Shown piece after piece: positions 6,899-15,906 of a stretch of DNA of 47,779 nucleotides (position 1 is its first letter; the number at the start of each line of letters is the position of its first letter). Origin of the DNA: Vallitaleaceae bacterium (lineage in GTDB: Bacteria; Bacillota; Clostridia; Lachnospirales; Vallitaleaceae); NCBI GenBank assembly GCA_028277605.1, contig JANQFZ010000032.1:1-47779 (forward strand), written 5' to 3'. A program made the position numbers and the translations under genes. The notes below the pieces were generated by a model. The model was given only the letters and a program-made list of their open reading frames with translations. It was not told the origin of the DNA and searched no databases.

Positions 6899-7207
6899 GT
6901 GATATCTATGATTGCAGCTTTATATGTTTTAGGAATTGCTAGTATTGTTGTCTCAATTATTATTGGATTTCAATCAGGGTCAATATTTCATTTCTTATTG
7001 ATGCTGATTAGTGGAATTGCATCTTCAATTATTATTTTTGCATTAGCTAAAATTCTAGTTAATCAAGAGAGTATTCTATCTAGAATTGAAGCTCACGATA
7101 GTAATAGAAATAGAAGAAATCGCATTCAGAAAAAAACATGCTTAAAATGTGGTAAAGAATACGATGAAGATATGAATTCATGTCCATATTGTGGACATAA
7201 GCCATAA
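6899..7207 (+). CDS. Membrane protein with C-terminal zinc ribbon
   Basis: A 102-residue protein with two N-terminal membrane segments (about residues 5-23 and 29-53), a charged linker rich in Arg/Asn, and a C-terminal zinc ribbon with two Cys pairs (CLKCG and CPYCG). GAGAGGA at 6889-6895 supports the GTG start at 6899; ATG 6908 is an alternative that removes three residues. Similar 'membrane plus zinc ribbon' proteins are common in Clostridia and lack a known role. Confidence 0.7.
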   Translation: MISMIAALYVLGIASIVVSIIIGFQSGSIFHFLLMLISGIASSIIIFALAKILVNQESILSRIEAHDSNRNRRNRIQKKTCLKCGKEYDEDMNSCPYCGHKP

Positions 7208-7264
7208 TACTTACTAAAGCGTTAACATCAACTTAATAACTACATAAAAGGTTATTAGATTTAG

Positions 7265-7316
7265 AAATAAGGATACACTACCATTTATTAATAGGGAGAT
7301 GCATCCTTATTTTTTA
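7265..7316 (+). terminator. Rho-independent terminator
   Basis: AAATAAGGAT (7265-7274) pairs with ATCCTTATTT (7303-7312), leading into a T run to 7315. It separates the small membrane genes from the citrate operon. Confidence 0.75.
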
Positions 7317-7379
7317 TAGTTTTTTGTTCTAAATAAAAAACATCTTGCGTAAAATATAGATAAGCTAGAAAAATTCTTG

Positions 7380-7408
7380 TTGACAAGACGAGTACCATTG
7401 TATACAAT
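7380..7408 (+). promoter_or_regulatory. SigA promoter of the Re-citrate synthase operon
   Basis: TTGACA (7380-7385), 17 bases, TACAAT (7403-7408). The -10 box is inside the palindromic operator at 7397-7408. Confidence 0.8.
7397..7408 (+). promoter_or_regulatory. Likely GntR/FCD operator (perfect 12-bp palindrome)
   Basis: ATTGTATACAAT reads the same on both strands. Operators of FadR-subfamily GntR regulators are often of the TTGTATACAA type. It overlaps the -10 box of the operon that ends with a GntR/FCD gene, so it is the obvious autoregulatory site. Confidence 0.75.
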
Positions 7409-7607
7409 AATACTATAATTATATTTCTTGCGTAACCATCTGCATGACACATCACTAATCATAAGTTTCGATAGTTCATAGATAACTTTAAACGATAAAC
7501 CTTAAAGATACTAATAATAGTACATATTAATATTTATGTAACAGTGTATACTTGCACATTAATTCAATAAAGTATTATCTTGATGATTTAATAAAAGGAG
7601 GAAAAAC

Positions 7608-8996
7608 ATGATCGAATTTAGTAAAAAAAGCAATTTGTTAGAAAGGACAGAATTTGAATACCCACTTCAAGATGTAGAAAAACCTAATATGTTTAGAAAC
7701 TTGTTTCCTTATGATGAGGTACCTAAGATTGCATTTAATCATCGCCATGTGCCTATGAATATGCCTAAAGAAATATGGATAACGGATACAACCTTTAGGG
7801 ATGGTCAGCAGTCCAGAGAACCATTTACTTCTGATCAGATTCTTAGGATTTACGATTATTTGCATCAATTAAGCGGGCCTAAGGGTGTTATTAGACAAAG
7901 TGAATTCTTTCTTTATAGCAAGAAAGATAGGGATGCTGTTTACAAATGCTTAGAGCGCGGCTATAAATTTCCTGAAGTAACCAGCTGGATTAGAGCATCA
8001 AAAAAAGATTTCGAGCTCGTAAAAGAAGTAGGACTTAAAGAAACAGGAATATTAGTGAGTTGTTCAGATTATCATATTTTCCACAAACTAAAAATGACAA
8101 GAAAACAAGTCGTGGATCATTATCTTGCAGTTATAAAGGAATGTATTGAAACAGGTATTAAGCCTAGATGCCATTTAGAAGATTTAACGAGAGCTGATTT
8201 CTATGGCTTCGTAGTACCATTTGTACGTGAATTAATGGACTTAATGGATGAAACAGGAGTACCAGTTAAGATCCGTGCATGTGATACTATGGGATATGGT
8301 GTAAGCTTCCCAGGATCTGTACTTCCAAGAAGTGTACCAGGCATTATTTATGGTCTTAACCATCATGCAAGAGTACCATCTCATCTCATTGAATGGCATG
8401 GACATAATGATTTTTATAAAGCTGTTCAGAATTCATCAACCGCATGGTTATATGGCTGTTCTTCTGTTAATGGCTGCCTATTAGGGATTGGTGAAAGAAC
8501 AGGTAATACACCAATAGAAGCTATGATTATAGAATATGCTCAACTCAAAGGTACTTTAGATGGAATGGATACAACCGTTATTACAGATATTGCAGAATAC
8601 TTTGAAAAAGAGCTTGGCTACGCCATACCTCCAAAAACACCTTTTGTAGGTAAGAATTTTAATGTTACAAGAGCTGGTATTCATGCAGACGGTTTATTAA
8701 AGAATGAAGAAATCTATAATATATTTGATACTAGTAAACTTTTAAGAAGACCTGTACGTGTAGCTATTACCAACACCTCGGGTATTTCTGGAGTGGCTCA
8801 TTGGATTAATGCTTATTACAATTTAACCGATAAAAATGCTTTAGACAAACACCATCCAGTTGTTAAGAAGGTTAAAGATTGGGTCGATAATGAATATGAT
8901 AATGGAAGAGTAACAGCTATAACAGATGATGAGCTGTTAAGAGAAACAGAAGCTGCATTTAAAGCTTTTGATAAATCAGAAGAACATATCGGTTAA
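7608..8996 (+). CDS. Re-citrate synthase (homocitrate/isopropylmalate synthase family)
   Basis: A 462-residue protein of the HMGL-like/DRE-TIM family. The N-terminal metal/substrate motif is DTTFRDGQQ; later signatures are EWHGHNDF (metal-binding His pair) and GERTGNTPIE. It looks like homocitrate or 2-isopropylmalate synthase. However, it lacks the leucine operon context and is followed directly by aconitase and isocitrate dehydrogenase, the arrangement known for the Re-face citrate synthase of Clostridium kluyveri. It would condense acetyl-CoA and oxaloacetate to citrate as the first step to 2-oxoglutarate and glutamate. AAAGGAGG precedes ATG 7608. No Si-type citrate synthase is in the window. 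A homocitrate synthase role is the main alternative. Confidence 0.85.
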   Translation: MIEFSKKSNLLERTEFEYPLQDVEKPNMFRNLFPYDEVPKIAFNHRHVPMNMPKEIWITDTTFRDGQQSREPFTSDQILRIYDYLHQLSGPKGVIRQSEFFLYSKKDRDAVYKCLERGYKFPEVTSWIRASKKDFELVKEVGLKETGILVSCSDYHIFHKLKMTRKQVVDHYLAVIKECIETGIKPRCHLEDLTRADFYGFVVPFVRELMDLMDETGVPVKIRACDTMGYGVSFPGSVLPRSVPGIIYGLNHHARVPSHLIEWHGHNDFYKAVQNSSTAWLYGCSSVNGCLLGIGERTGNTPIEAMIIEYAQLKGTLDGMDTTVITDIAEYFEKELGYAIPPKTPFVGKNFNVTRAGIHADGLLKNEEIYNIFDTSKLLRRPVRVAITNTSGISGVAHWINAYYNLTDKNALDKHHPVVKKVKDWVDNEYDNGRVTAITDDELLRETEAAFKAFDKSEEHIG

Positions 8997-9045
8997 TCTT
9001 TGATTAACTGAATAAAAAAGGGATAAGTATTTAGGAGGCAAGCAT

Positions 9046-10968
9046 ATGGGATTCAATTTAACACAAAAAATAATAGAAAATCATCTTCTGGAGGGAGACA
9101 TGGTTGCTGGTCAAGAAATCGGTATTCGAATCGATCAAACCTTGACACAGGATTCAACAGGAACTATGGCTTATCTTCAACTAGAGGCAATGGAAGTAGA
9201 TCGGGTTAAGACCAAACGGTCGGTTGCATATATAGATCATAACATGCTTCAACAAGGGTTTGAGAATGCAGATGATCACAAATATATTCAAACGGTTACC
9301 CATAAGCATGGTGTCTATTTTTCAAGACCAGGGAACGGTATATGTCATCAGGTACATCTAGAACGTTTTGGTGTACCTGGAGAAACACTTTTAGGCTCTG
9401 ACAGCCATACACCTACAGGTGGAGGCATTGGAATGCTGGCAATAGGTGCTGGAGGACTTGATGTTGCAGTAGCCATGGGTGGAGGCACTTACTATATCAC
9501 CATGCCTAAGGTAGTTAATGTCCAGCTGCATGGCAGACTTAAGCCTTTTGTAACCGCTAAAGATGTTATTTTAGAAGTGCTGAGAAGGATGTCGGTTAAA
9601 GGCGGCGTTGGTAAGGTGATTGAATACACAGGAGAGGGAGTAGAATCCTTAACAGTTCCTGAGAGAGCGACTATCACCAATATGGGAGCTGAGCTTGGAG
9701 CAACAACCTCTATTTTTCCAAGTGATGAAGTAACCCTAGACTTTTTAAAAGCTCAGAAGAGAGAAGACGTGTGGTTAGAGCTTAAGCCAGATTCAGATGC
9801 CCAATACGATGAAGTGCTTGATATCAATCTGGAAGAATTAGAACCTTTAGTAGCAAAGCCTCATAGTCCTGATAACGTTGAGAAGGTCTCTAATATTAAG
9901 AATTTAAAAGTTGATCAGGTCTGTATAGGAAGTTGTACCAACAGTTCTTATATGGACATGATGAAGGTAGCAAAAATACTTAAGGGAAATACGGTACATG
10001 AGGATGTCAGCTTGGTTATATCTCCTGGTTCAAAGCAGGTATTAAATATGATAGCAGAGAATGGTGCGCTGGCAGATATGATCTCAGCTGGAGCAAGAAT
10101 TATTGAGGCGGGTTGTGGTCCTTGTATCGGAATGGGGCAGGCGCCTGCATCTGGTGCGGTTTCATTAAGGTCGTTTAACAGAAATTTTAAAGGACGATGC
10201 GGCACAATAACAGCTGGTGTTTATTTGGTCAGTCCTGAAACCGCCGCTATAAGTGCTATTGAAGGTGTCTTGACAGATCCAAGACAATGTACAATGGATA
10301 TGTGTATTGATATGCCTAAAATATTCAAAATACAAGATAATATGATAGTTCCACCAGCAAAGGATGGTAGTGTTGTTGAAGTGGTTAAAGGACCTAATAT
10401 TAAGCCATTTCCAATTAATATCCCTCTACCTGATAAAATAGAAGGGAAGGCTCTTATAAAAGTCAAAGATAATATTACAACCGATCATATTATGCCTTCC
10501 AATGCAAAGCTTCTTCCTTATAGGTCAAATATTCCTTATTTAGCTAATTACTGTCTGACACCTTGTGATAAGGATTTTCCTGAAAAAGCTAAAAATAACA
10601 ATGGTGGTATGGTAATAGGTGGTGAGAACTACGGGCAGGGATCAAGTAGAGAGCACGCTGCTTTAGCACCTCTACATTTAGGAATTAAGGCGGTTCTAAC
10701 AAAAAGCTTTGCAAGGATACATAAAGCAAACCTAATTAATTCTGGAATATTACCCTTGACCTTTACCGATCATAAGGACTATGATGATGTAGCGACTAAC
10801 GATTATCTAATCATAGAAGCTGCTGATGAACAAATCAAAACAGGGCAGGTAACCGTTACTAATATCACTCAAAACAAGCACTACCAAATGGCTATAGATG
10901 TATCCGATAAAGAACTTGCTATTTTGCTAGCCGGTGGTAAGATTAACTACATGAAGCAAGCGAATTAA
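9046..10968 (+). CDS. Aconitate hydratase
   Basis: A 640-residue aconitase of the short monomeric type common in Clostridia. Cluster-binding cysteines are visible in IGSCTNSSY and in EAGCGPCIGMG. SDSHTPTGGGIGML and the C-terminal swivel-domain motif GENYGQGSSREHAAL are typical. It interconverts citrate and isocitrate. It lies 49 bases after Re-citrate synthase with its own GGAGG ribosome site, and is cotranscribed from the promoter at 7380. The family includes homoaconitase and 3-isopropylmalate dehydratase; the fused full length and the neighbours favour aconitase. Confidence 0.93.
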   Translation: MGFNLTQKIIENHLLEGDMVAGQEIGIRIDQTLTQDSTGTMAYLQLEAMEVDRVKTKRSVAYIDHNMLQQGFENADDHKYIQTVTHKHGVYFSRPGNGICHQVHLERFGVPGETLLGSDSHTPTGGGIGMLAIGAGGLDVAVAMGGGTYYITMPKVVNVQLHGRLKPFVTAKDVILEVLRRMSVKGGVGKVIEYTGEGVESLTVPERATITNMGAELGATTSIFPSDEVTLDFLKAQKREDVWLELKPDSDAQYDEVLDINLEELEPLVAKPHSPDNVEKVSNIKNLKVDQVCIGSCTNSSYMDMMKVAKILKGNTVHEDVSLVISPGSKQVLNMIAENGALADMISAGARIIEAGCGPCIGMGQAPASGAVSLRSFNRNFKGRCGTITAGVYLVSPETAAISAIEGVLTDPRQCTMDMCIDMPKIFKIQDNMIVPPAKDGSVVEVVKGPNIKPFPINIPLPDKIEGKALIKVKDNITTDHIMPSNAKLLPYRSNIPYLANYCLTPCDKDFPEKAKNNNGGMVIGGENYGQGSSREHAALAPLHLGIKAVLTKSFARIHKANLINSGILPLTFTDHKDYDDVATNDYLIIEAADEQIKTGQVTVTNITQNKHYQMAIDVSDKELAILLAGGKINYMKQAN

Positions 10969-11050
10969 ATCAATTCATAATTGTTTCTTGAATGATAAAA
11001 AATAGATTGTAAAAATAAAGATAAATGGTATAATAATGGAGGGTAAAAAT

Positions 11051-12196
11051 GTGGATTATTTAAAGCATTTTGAACAGCTTGTTAAGGAACAGCTTCAGAG
11101 AGTCGAGAAGATGAAGGAACAAGCAGATTTTATAGATTATTCAGAATTAGACACGTTGATTATTGGCATCGTGGGAGGGGATGGTATTGGTCCATCCATT
11201 ACTGATCAGGCGCATCGTGTCTTAGAGTTCTTACTAAAAGATGAAGTCAACGCTGGAAAAGTAGAATTTAGAAAAATAGATGGTCTAACCATAGAAAATA
11301 GAGCTAAGGTTAACCAAGCTATTCCAGATGATGTGTTAGAAGAATTGAAAAAATGTCATGTTATATTAAAAGGTCCAACCACAACACCTAGGAAAGGAGA
11401 TCCATGGCCAAACATTGAAAGTGCGAATGTAGCTATGAGAAAAGAACTGGATCTTTTTGCTAATGTTAGACCAGTTAAGGTGCCAGATCTAGGAATTGAT
11501 TGGACGTTTTTTAGAGAGAATACAGAAGGGGCTTATGTTCTTGGTAGTCAAGGATGTTCTATAGATGATGACATTGCTATGGATTTCAAAGTCATCACAA
11601 CTCAGGGCGCAGAAAGAATTGCTAAGACTGCCTTTGATTTTGCAAAGAAAAACAATAAAAAACGTGTAACGGTAGTAACAAAAGCAAACGTTGTGAAAAC
11701 AACCGATGGTAAATTTTTAGATATATGTAAACAAGTTTCAAAAGATTATCCAGATATTGAAATGGATGATTGGTATATAGATATAATGACAGCTAAGCTG
11801 GTTGATGAAAAGAGAAGAACTCAATTTGAAGTATTTGTTCTTCCTAACCTTTATGGTGATATACTAACAGATGAAGCGGCAGAATTTCAAGGCGGTGTAG
11901 GAACTGCTGGTAGTGCTAATATAGGTAAAAGATATGCTATGTTTGAAGCCATACATGGCTCTGCACCAAGAATGGTACAAGAAGGAAGAGATATATATGC
12001 TGATCCTTCTAGTATTATTAGAGCAGGCGCGATGCTTCTAAGTCATATCGGTTATGACGATAAAGCAGATCAATTATTTGAAGCATTAGAAAAATGCGGT
12101 CAGACAGAAAAGAAGCTCATTATAACAGGTAGAGATACGGGAGCAACCAGCGAAGAATTTGCCAACTATATTATGGAAACAATAAAAATGTTATAA
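11051..12196 (+). CDS. Isocitrate dehydrogenase (isocitrate/isopropylmalate dehydrogenase family)
   Basis: A 381-residue enzyme. The N-terminal GIVGGDGIGP and the C-terminal AIHGSAPRM and GAMLLSHIGY are family signatures. WTFFRENTEGAY is the substrate/catalytic region; Lys and Asp in the PNLYGDILTDEAAE segment bind metal. I place the start at GTG 11051: GGAGGG (11038-11043) lies seven bases before it. The in-frame ATG at 11036 overlaps that ribosome site and would have none of its own. It completes the route citrate to 2-oxoglutarate. The usual NAD-type Asp-Ile or NADP-type Lys-Tyr pair after HGSAP is replaced by Arg-Met, so cofactor preference is not clear. Confidence 0.9.
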   Translation: MDYLKHFEQLVKEQLQRVEKMKEQADFIDYSELDTLIIGIVGGDGIGPSITDQAHRVLEFLLKDEVNAGKVEFRKIDGLTIENRAKVNQAIPDDVLEELKKCHVILKGPTTTPRKGDPWPNIESANVAMRKELDLFANVRPVKVPDLGIDWTFFRENTEGAYVLGSQGCSIDDDIAMDFKVITTQGAERIAKTAFDFAKKNNKKRVTVVTKANVVKTTDGKFLDICKQVSKDYPDIEMDDWYIDIMTAKLVDEKRRTQFEVFVLPNLYGDILTDEAAEFQGGVGTAGSANIGKRYAMFEAIHGSAPRMVQEGRDIYADPSSIIRAGAMLLSHIGYDDKADQLFEALEKCGQTEKKLIITGRDTGATSEEFANYIMETIKML

Positions 12197-12214
12197 TTAT
12201 AAGGAGGCACTTTG

Positions 12215-12907
12215 GTGACTGGTTATAATGTGAAAGACGAAGTAACAGATAAATATTCTTTAAGAGGAAGAGTCTTTAACAAAATGAGAGAAGACATTTT
12301 GAAAGGCCAATATAACCAAAATGAAGCTTTAAAAGAAACACAGATTTCAAAAGAACTAGGGGTCAGCAGGACACCTGTAAGAGAAGCTATAAGACAACTG
12401 GAGTTAGAAGGTTTAGTTACCATTATTCCAAATAAAGGTGCTTTTGTTACAGGTATTAATGCAAAGGATATACAAGATATTTTTGCCATACGTTGTTTGA
12501 TAGAGGGATTAGCAGCTAAATGGGCAGCAGAACATATTAATGAATCTCAGCTTGAAATACTAGATGAAATCCTGTTACTATCTGAATTTCATTTAGAAAA
12601 AGGTCATGTTGAGCAGCTCTATGAGCTAGATAATAAGTTCCATCAAATTATCTATGAGGCTTCTAAGAGCAGAATCTTAAAGCATGTTTTATCTGATTTT
12701 CACATTTATGCCCAGAGGGTAAGGTTAGCGTCTTTAGGTTTTAAAGAGCGACCTAAGAAATCTATAGAAGAACACAAAGCTATCGTTGAGGCACTTAAAA
12801 TGAAAGATGGAGAAAAAGCAGAAAAATTAACCAATCTGCATATTAGGAATACCTCTAAAAATGTATTTGATCACCATTTAGTTGATATACAAGATAAGAA
12901 AAACTAG
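12215..12907 (+). CDS. GntR-family regulator, FadR/FCD subfamily
   Basis: A 230-residue regulator. The N-terminal winged helix (about residues 15-80) contains KELGVSRTPVREAIRQLELEG, the recognition core of GntR proteins. The C-terminal FCD domain shows the metal-site pattern: Asp and His in ELDNKFHQ, His in EEHKAI and His in NLHIRN. FCD proteins bind carboxylic acids, so citrate, isocitrate or 2-oxoglutarate are plausible effectors. I choose GTG 12215, seven bases after AAGGAGG; a TTG at 12212 is four bases after. It closes the citrate operon and probably binds ATTGTATACAAT at 7397-7408. Confidence 0.9.
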   Translation: MTGYNVKDEVTDKYSLRGRVFNKMREDILKGQYNQNEALKETQISKELGVSRTPVREAIRQLELEGLVTIIPNKGAFVTGINAKDIQDIFAIRCLIEGLAAKWAAEHINESQLEILDEILLLSEFHLEKGHVEQLYELDNKFHQIIYEASKSRILKHVLSDFHIYAQRVRLASLGFKERPKKSIEEHKAIVEALKMKDGEKAEKLTNLHIRNTSKNVFDHHLVDIQDKKN

Positions 12908-12981
12908 TTTATAAGAGTGCCTAAATGGATACATGATATAGCTATTTTATTAATAATGATCGTATGAAAGAGATATATAAG

Positions 12982-13026
12982 AAGACCATAAAATCTAAAA
13001 AAGATCATATAGTATGGTCTTTTTTT
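12982..13026 (+). terminator. Rho-independent terminator of the citrate operon
   Basis: AAGACCATA (12982-12990) pairs with TATGGTCTT (13013-13021), followed by a T run. It ends the operon before the convergent ABC-F gene. Confidence 0.85.
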
Positions 13027-13050
13027 AATGCCTATTTTATATGTGAATGC

Positions 13051-14970
13051 TCATTTCAAATGCAGGGCTTCCCATTCTTCATAACACACGGTTAATTTTG
13101 CCTCAAGCTCATTTTTATTATGATTTAGGTTTTGAGCTTTTTCGTAGTTGGTATAATAAGCTTCAAGGCATAATAATTCGTCAATTTCTTTAATCTGCTT
13201 TTCTATCTGTTCAATAGTCTTTTCTAAATGCTTTATTTGTGTTTCTTTTTTTCTTAATTGTGCCTGCTCCTGTTTATCTTTGCGCCAAGATGCTTTAGTA
13301 GTTGATTCGGTTTTGACTTGATTGGTAGTAGCTTGTGTGATGGCAGTTAAATGCTGCTTTTGCTGTTGTTTTTTTTCTAAGTAATTATCATAATTACCTA
13401 GAAAACTTTCCAATCCATTCGAGGTTAATTCAATAATTCGGTTAGCTGTTTTATTAATAAAATATCTATCATGAGATATAAACAATACAGTACCAGTATA
13501 GCTAATAAGAGCAGATTCAAGAATGTCTTTTGATATAATATCTAAATGATTGGTTGGTTCATCTAATAGCAAGAAATTTGCTTTAGATAAAATAAGTTTA
13601 CACAGTGTTAACCGTCCTTTTTCTCCACCACTTAGAGATCCAATAGTTTTAAACACTGCATCTCCAGTAAATAAAAAGGAGGCAAGTGCTTTTCGAATTT
13701 CTCCAATTGATAATTTCGGATAGGTATCTGAAATTTCTTCTACTAACGTTTTATTGGGACTTAAATATCCATGTTCTTGGTCGTAATAGCCTATATGAAC
13801 ATTGGTACCATACTGTATATGACCGATATCAGAAGGAATTAACCCCTGTATAATTTTAAACAGTGTGGTTTTTCCTGTTCCATTATCTCCAATCAGAGCA
13901 ATTCTTTCGCCCCTTTTTATTTCTAAATTTAAACCTTTAAAGAGAAGCTGATGTGAAAAGGATTTAGATAAGTCTTTAACAGATAAAACATCTGTTCCGC
14001 TTTTTATTTTAGGAGCTAACGTAAGATGCATAGAATCATTGAGGGCTATAGGTCTATCTATGCGCTCTATTTTATCTAATGCCTTCTGCTTACTTTTTGC
14101 TCTCTTAACAAGTTTTTCGTTACCTGTGTCTAATTGATTAATAATATCTTGCTGTCTTTTAATCTCTTTTTGCTGTTGTGTATAATGTTTCAATTCAATT
14201 GCTTTGTTTTTTGTTTTATGCTGAATAAAAAAAGTATAATTACCATCATAGCACTTTGCTTTTTTGTTCTCTATTTCTATTACTCTTGTAACAATTTTGT
14301 CTAAAAAGTATCGATCATGTGAGATAATGATGAGCGATCCTTTATAACTAGATAAATACTGTTCTAGCCAAAGCGTAGCTTTTATATCTAGATGGTTAGT
14401 AGGTTCATCTAATAATAAAAGATCAGGTTCTATGAGCAGAAGCTTCGCAAGTGCTACTCTTGTTTTTTGACCACCAGAAAGATGGGAAATCATCTGCTCA
14501 AAGTCTTTCTCCTCAAATCCCAGTCCTTTAAGTACGCCTCTTATTCGACTTTTATAACTATAGCCATCCAAGCTTTCAAAAGTTTCTCTTAGACTGGCAT
14601 ATTGCTTCATTAATCGGGACATATCCTCACTTGACCCATAATACTTTGATATTTTTTCTTCTATCTCAACGATAGCTTTTTCAAGTTGTATTAGTTCTTT
14701 CTTAGATTCTAACATTTCATCATAAATCGTCTTGCTTGATGTTAAAGTGCTGTCCTGAGATAAGTAGCCCATCGTTAGATTTTCATGCTTAATAACTTGA
14801 CCAGAATCTTGTTCTAATGCTCCAATGATGATTTTGAGCAGGGTTGATTTACCAGCACCGTTGATTCCAACAATAGCAGTTTTATCATATTTATTTAAAT
14901 GGAAGGTTATACCATCTAATACTTTGTCTACACCAAAAGAGTGACATAGGTTTTTAGTTGAGAGTATCAT
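13051..14970 (-). CDS. ABC-F family ATPase (YdiF-like)
   Basis: A 639-residue protein with two ABC domains in tandem and no membrane segments. First domain: Walker A GINGAGKST, signature LSGGQKTRVALAK, Walker B DEPTNHLD. Second: GDNGTGKTT, LSGGEKGRLTLCK, DEPTNHLD. Between them is a charged linker (KRAKSKQKALDKIER), the part that enters the ribosome in ABC-F factors. The C-terminal about 110 residues are coiled coil. Length and layout fit Bacillus YdiF. It probably acts on stalled ribosomes; antibiotic protection is possible but not indicated. I chose ATG 14970, with AGGAGG six bases upstream; the open frame extends to 14988 without a ribosome site. Confidence 0.92.
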   Translation of the reverse strand: MILSTKNLCHSFGVDKVLDGITFHLNKYDKTAIVGINGAGKSTLLKIIIGALEQDSGQVIKHENLTMGYLSQDSTLTSSKTIYDEMLESKKELIQLEKAIVEIEEKISKYYGSSEDMSRLMKQYASLRETFESLDGYSYKSRIRGVLKGLGFEEKDFEQMISHLSGGQKTRVALAKLLLIEPDLLLLDEPTNHLDIKATLWLEQYLSSYKGSLIIISHDRYFLDKIVTRVIEIENKKAKCYDGNYTFFIQHKTKNKAIELKHYTQQQKEIKRQQDIINQLDTGNEKLVKRAKSKQKALDKIERIDRPIALNDSMHLTLAPKIKSGTDVLSVKDLSKSFSHQLLFKGLNLEIKRGERIALIGDNGTGKTTLFKIIQGLIPSDIGHIQYGTNVHIGYYDQEHGYLSPNKTLVEEISDTYPKLSIGEIRKALASFLFTGDAVFKTIGSLSGGEKGRLTLCKLILSKANFLLLDEPTNHLDIISKDILESALISYTGTVLFISHDRYFINKTANRIIELTSNGLESFLGNYDNYLEKKQQQKQHLTAITQATTNQVKTESTTKASWRKDKQEQAQLRKKETQIKHLEKTIEQIEKQIKEIDELLCLEAYYTNYEKAQNLNHNKNELEAKLTVCYEEWEALHLK

Positions 14971-15007
14971 GTGAAGCCTCCTAAGCACGAGAAAAGCTGT
15001 AATTTAT

Positions 15008-15036
15008 TTTATACGTACTGAATAGAATTATATCAA
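15008..15036 (-). promoter_or_regulatory. SigA promoter of the ABC-F gene
   Basis: On the minus strand: TTGATA (15036-15031), 17 bases, TATAAA (15013-15008). The ABC-F start codon is 38 bases further on. Confidence 0.65.
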
Positions 15037-15061
15037 TATGGATAATAAAAATCAATCGTAA

Positions 15062-15157
15062 GATACCTATAACAAAGATACTATAACAAAATACTATAAC
15101 AAAATACTATAACAAAATACTATAACAAAGATGCTATATCAAAGATACTATAACAAA
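15062..15157. repeat. Seven tandem copies of a 13/14-base repeat
   Basis: Units of (G)ATACTATAACAAA run at 15062-15076, 15077-15090, 15091-15103, 15104-15116, 15117-15129, 15130-15143 and 15144-15157. The three central copies are identical 13-mers. The outer copies are 14-15 bases with an added G; one has two base changes (GATGCTATATCAAA). The array fills the gap between the divergent ABC-F and lipoprotein genes and ends 17 bases before a TATAAT box (15174-15179). Confidence 0.95.
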
Positions 15158-15210
15158 ATTGTTCTATTGATGGTATAATAACTCATAAATAATGAATTGG
15201 AGTGTTTAAA

Positions 15211-15882
15211 ATGTGTAAAAAAACAGTCTTAATGGCATGTATAATGATAAGCATGATGCTGCTGAGTGCATGCACCACTAAAAAAGCAGTAGATGTGAAT
15301 CACTTTTTTATTACTGAAGGGGTTGAATTAACATGTGGTATGGATGAATTATCTGAAAGCAAAGAATATGTAGAGCTTATCAGTCCTTCTGAATCCATTA
15401 GACAAGTGATTAATGAAATGTCATCTCAAGATTACAGTATGCCTGAAAATGTGTATATAATGAACTTTTCTTATGAACTTTTGATGAAAGTCGCACCTAA
15501 TTTTCAGAGATATACTGAAATACCTCCCAATATTTTGGAGAAACTTAATTCTAAGTTGAATGCATTAATGTTAGCAAATATGATTAACGGTGCTCATAGT
15601 GTTGAAGTTGTGGCTGGAATGTCTATTATTAATTGGGGAAAATCTTATGTTCAGCCTGATGGATGGTTGGAAGATACAATACTTATACTTGACTATCCAG
15701 GGGAGTTTTCCAGTATAGTATCATTCGTAGAAACAGGCGAAGGAGTTATTAGTGGTCAAGCAAGTTTTGTAAAAAAAGGAGATACTGATATAATAACGCT
15801 ATTAAATGAATACTTAGGCTTAAAAGATGATCAGTACGAGCATTATTCAAAAGACCAGTTAAAAGAAATACTTGTCCAATAG
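15211..15882 (+). CDS. Lipoprotein of unknown function
   Basis: A 223-residue protein. Its N-terminus is a lipoprotein signal, with a hydrophobic stretch ending in lipobox LSAC (Cys at residue 21). The mature part has no domain I recognise; it ends in a helical stretch (NEYLGLKDDQYEHYSKDQL). I chose ATG 15211, eight bases after GGAG; the frame also has a GTG at 15202. It would be anchored to the outer face of the cell membrane. The upstream tandem repeat overlaps the expected -35 region of its promoter, so copy-number changes there could alter expression. Confidence 0.75.
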   Translation: MCKKTVLMACIMISMMLLSACTTKKAVDVNHFFITEGVELTCGMDELSESKEYVELISPSESIRQVINEMSSQDYSMPENVYIMNFSYELLMKVAPNFQRYTEIPPNILEKLNSKLNALMLANMINGAHSVEVVAGMSIINWGKSYVQPDGWLEDTILILDYPGEFSSIVSFVETGEGVISGQASFVKKGDTDIITLLNEYLGLKDDQYEHYSKDQLKEILVQ

Positions 15883-15906
15883 TACTTGAAATTATAAATT
15901 AACTCT

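Larger units (their letters stand above)
7208..7607. other. 400-base gap: terminator, promoter/operator and long leader of the citrate operon
   Basis: The gap holds the terminator at 7265-7316, the promoter at 7380-7408 and a leader of about 190 bases (about 7415-7607). I looked for a T-box, glutamine riboswitch or attenuator in the leader and saw no recognisable conserved motif or terminator. A GTATAC core recurs at 7546-7551 in a poorer copy of the GntR palindrome. The short string CTTGCGTAA occurs at about 7344 and 7428. Confidence 0.6.

Noticed and set aside
7409..7607. A T-box or riboswitch in the leader of the citrate operon.
   Set aside because: No T-box sequence (AGGGTGG-like), no specifier stem and no terminator/antiterminator pair could be found.
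13051..14970. The ABC-F gene as an antibiotic-resistance determinant.
   Set aside because: Domain layout and linker fit housekeeping YdiF-like proteins; nothing in the context (no leader peptide attenuator, no mobile element) suggests resistance.
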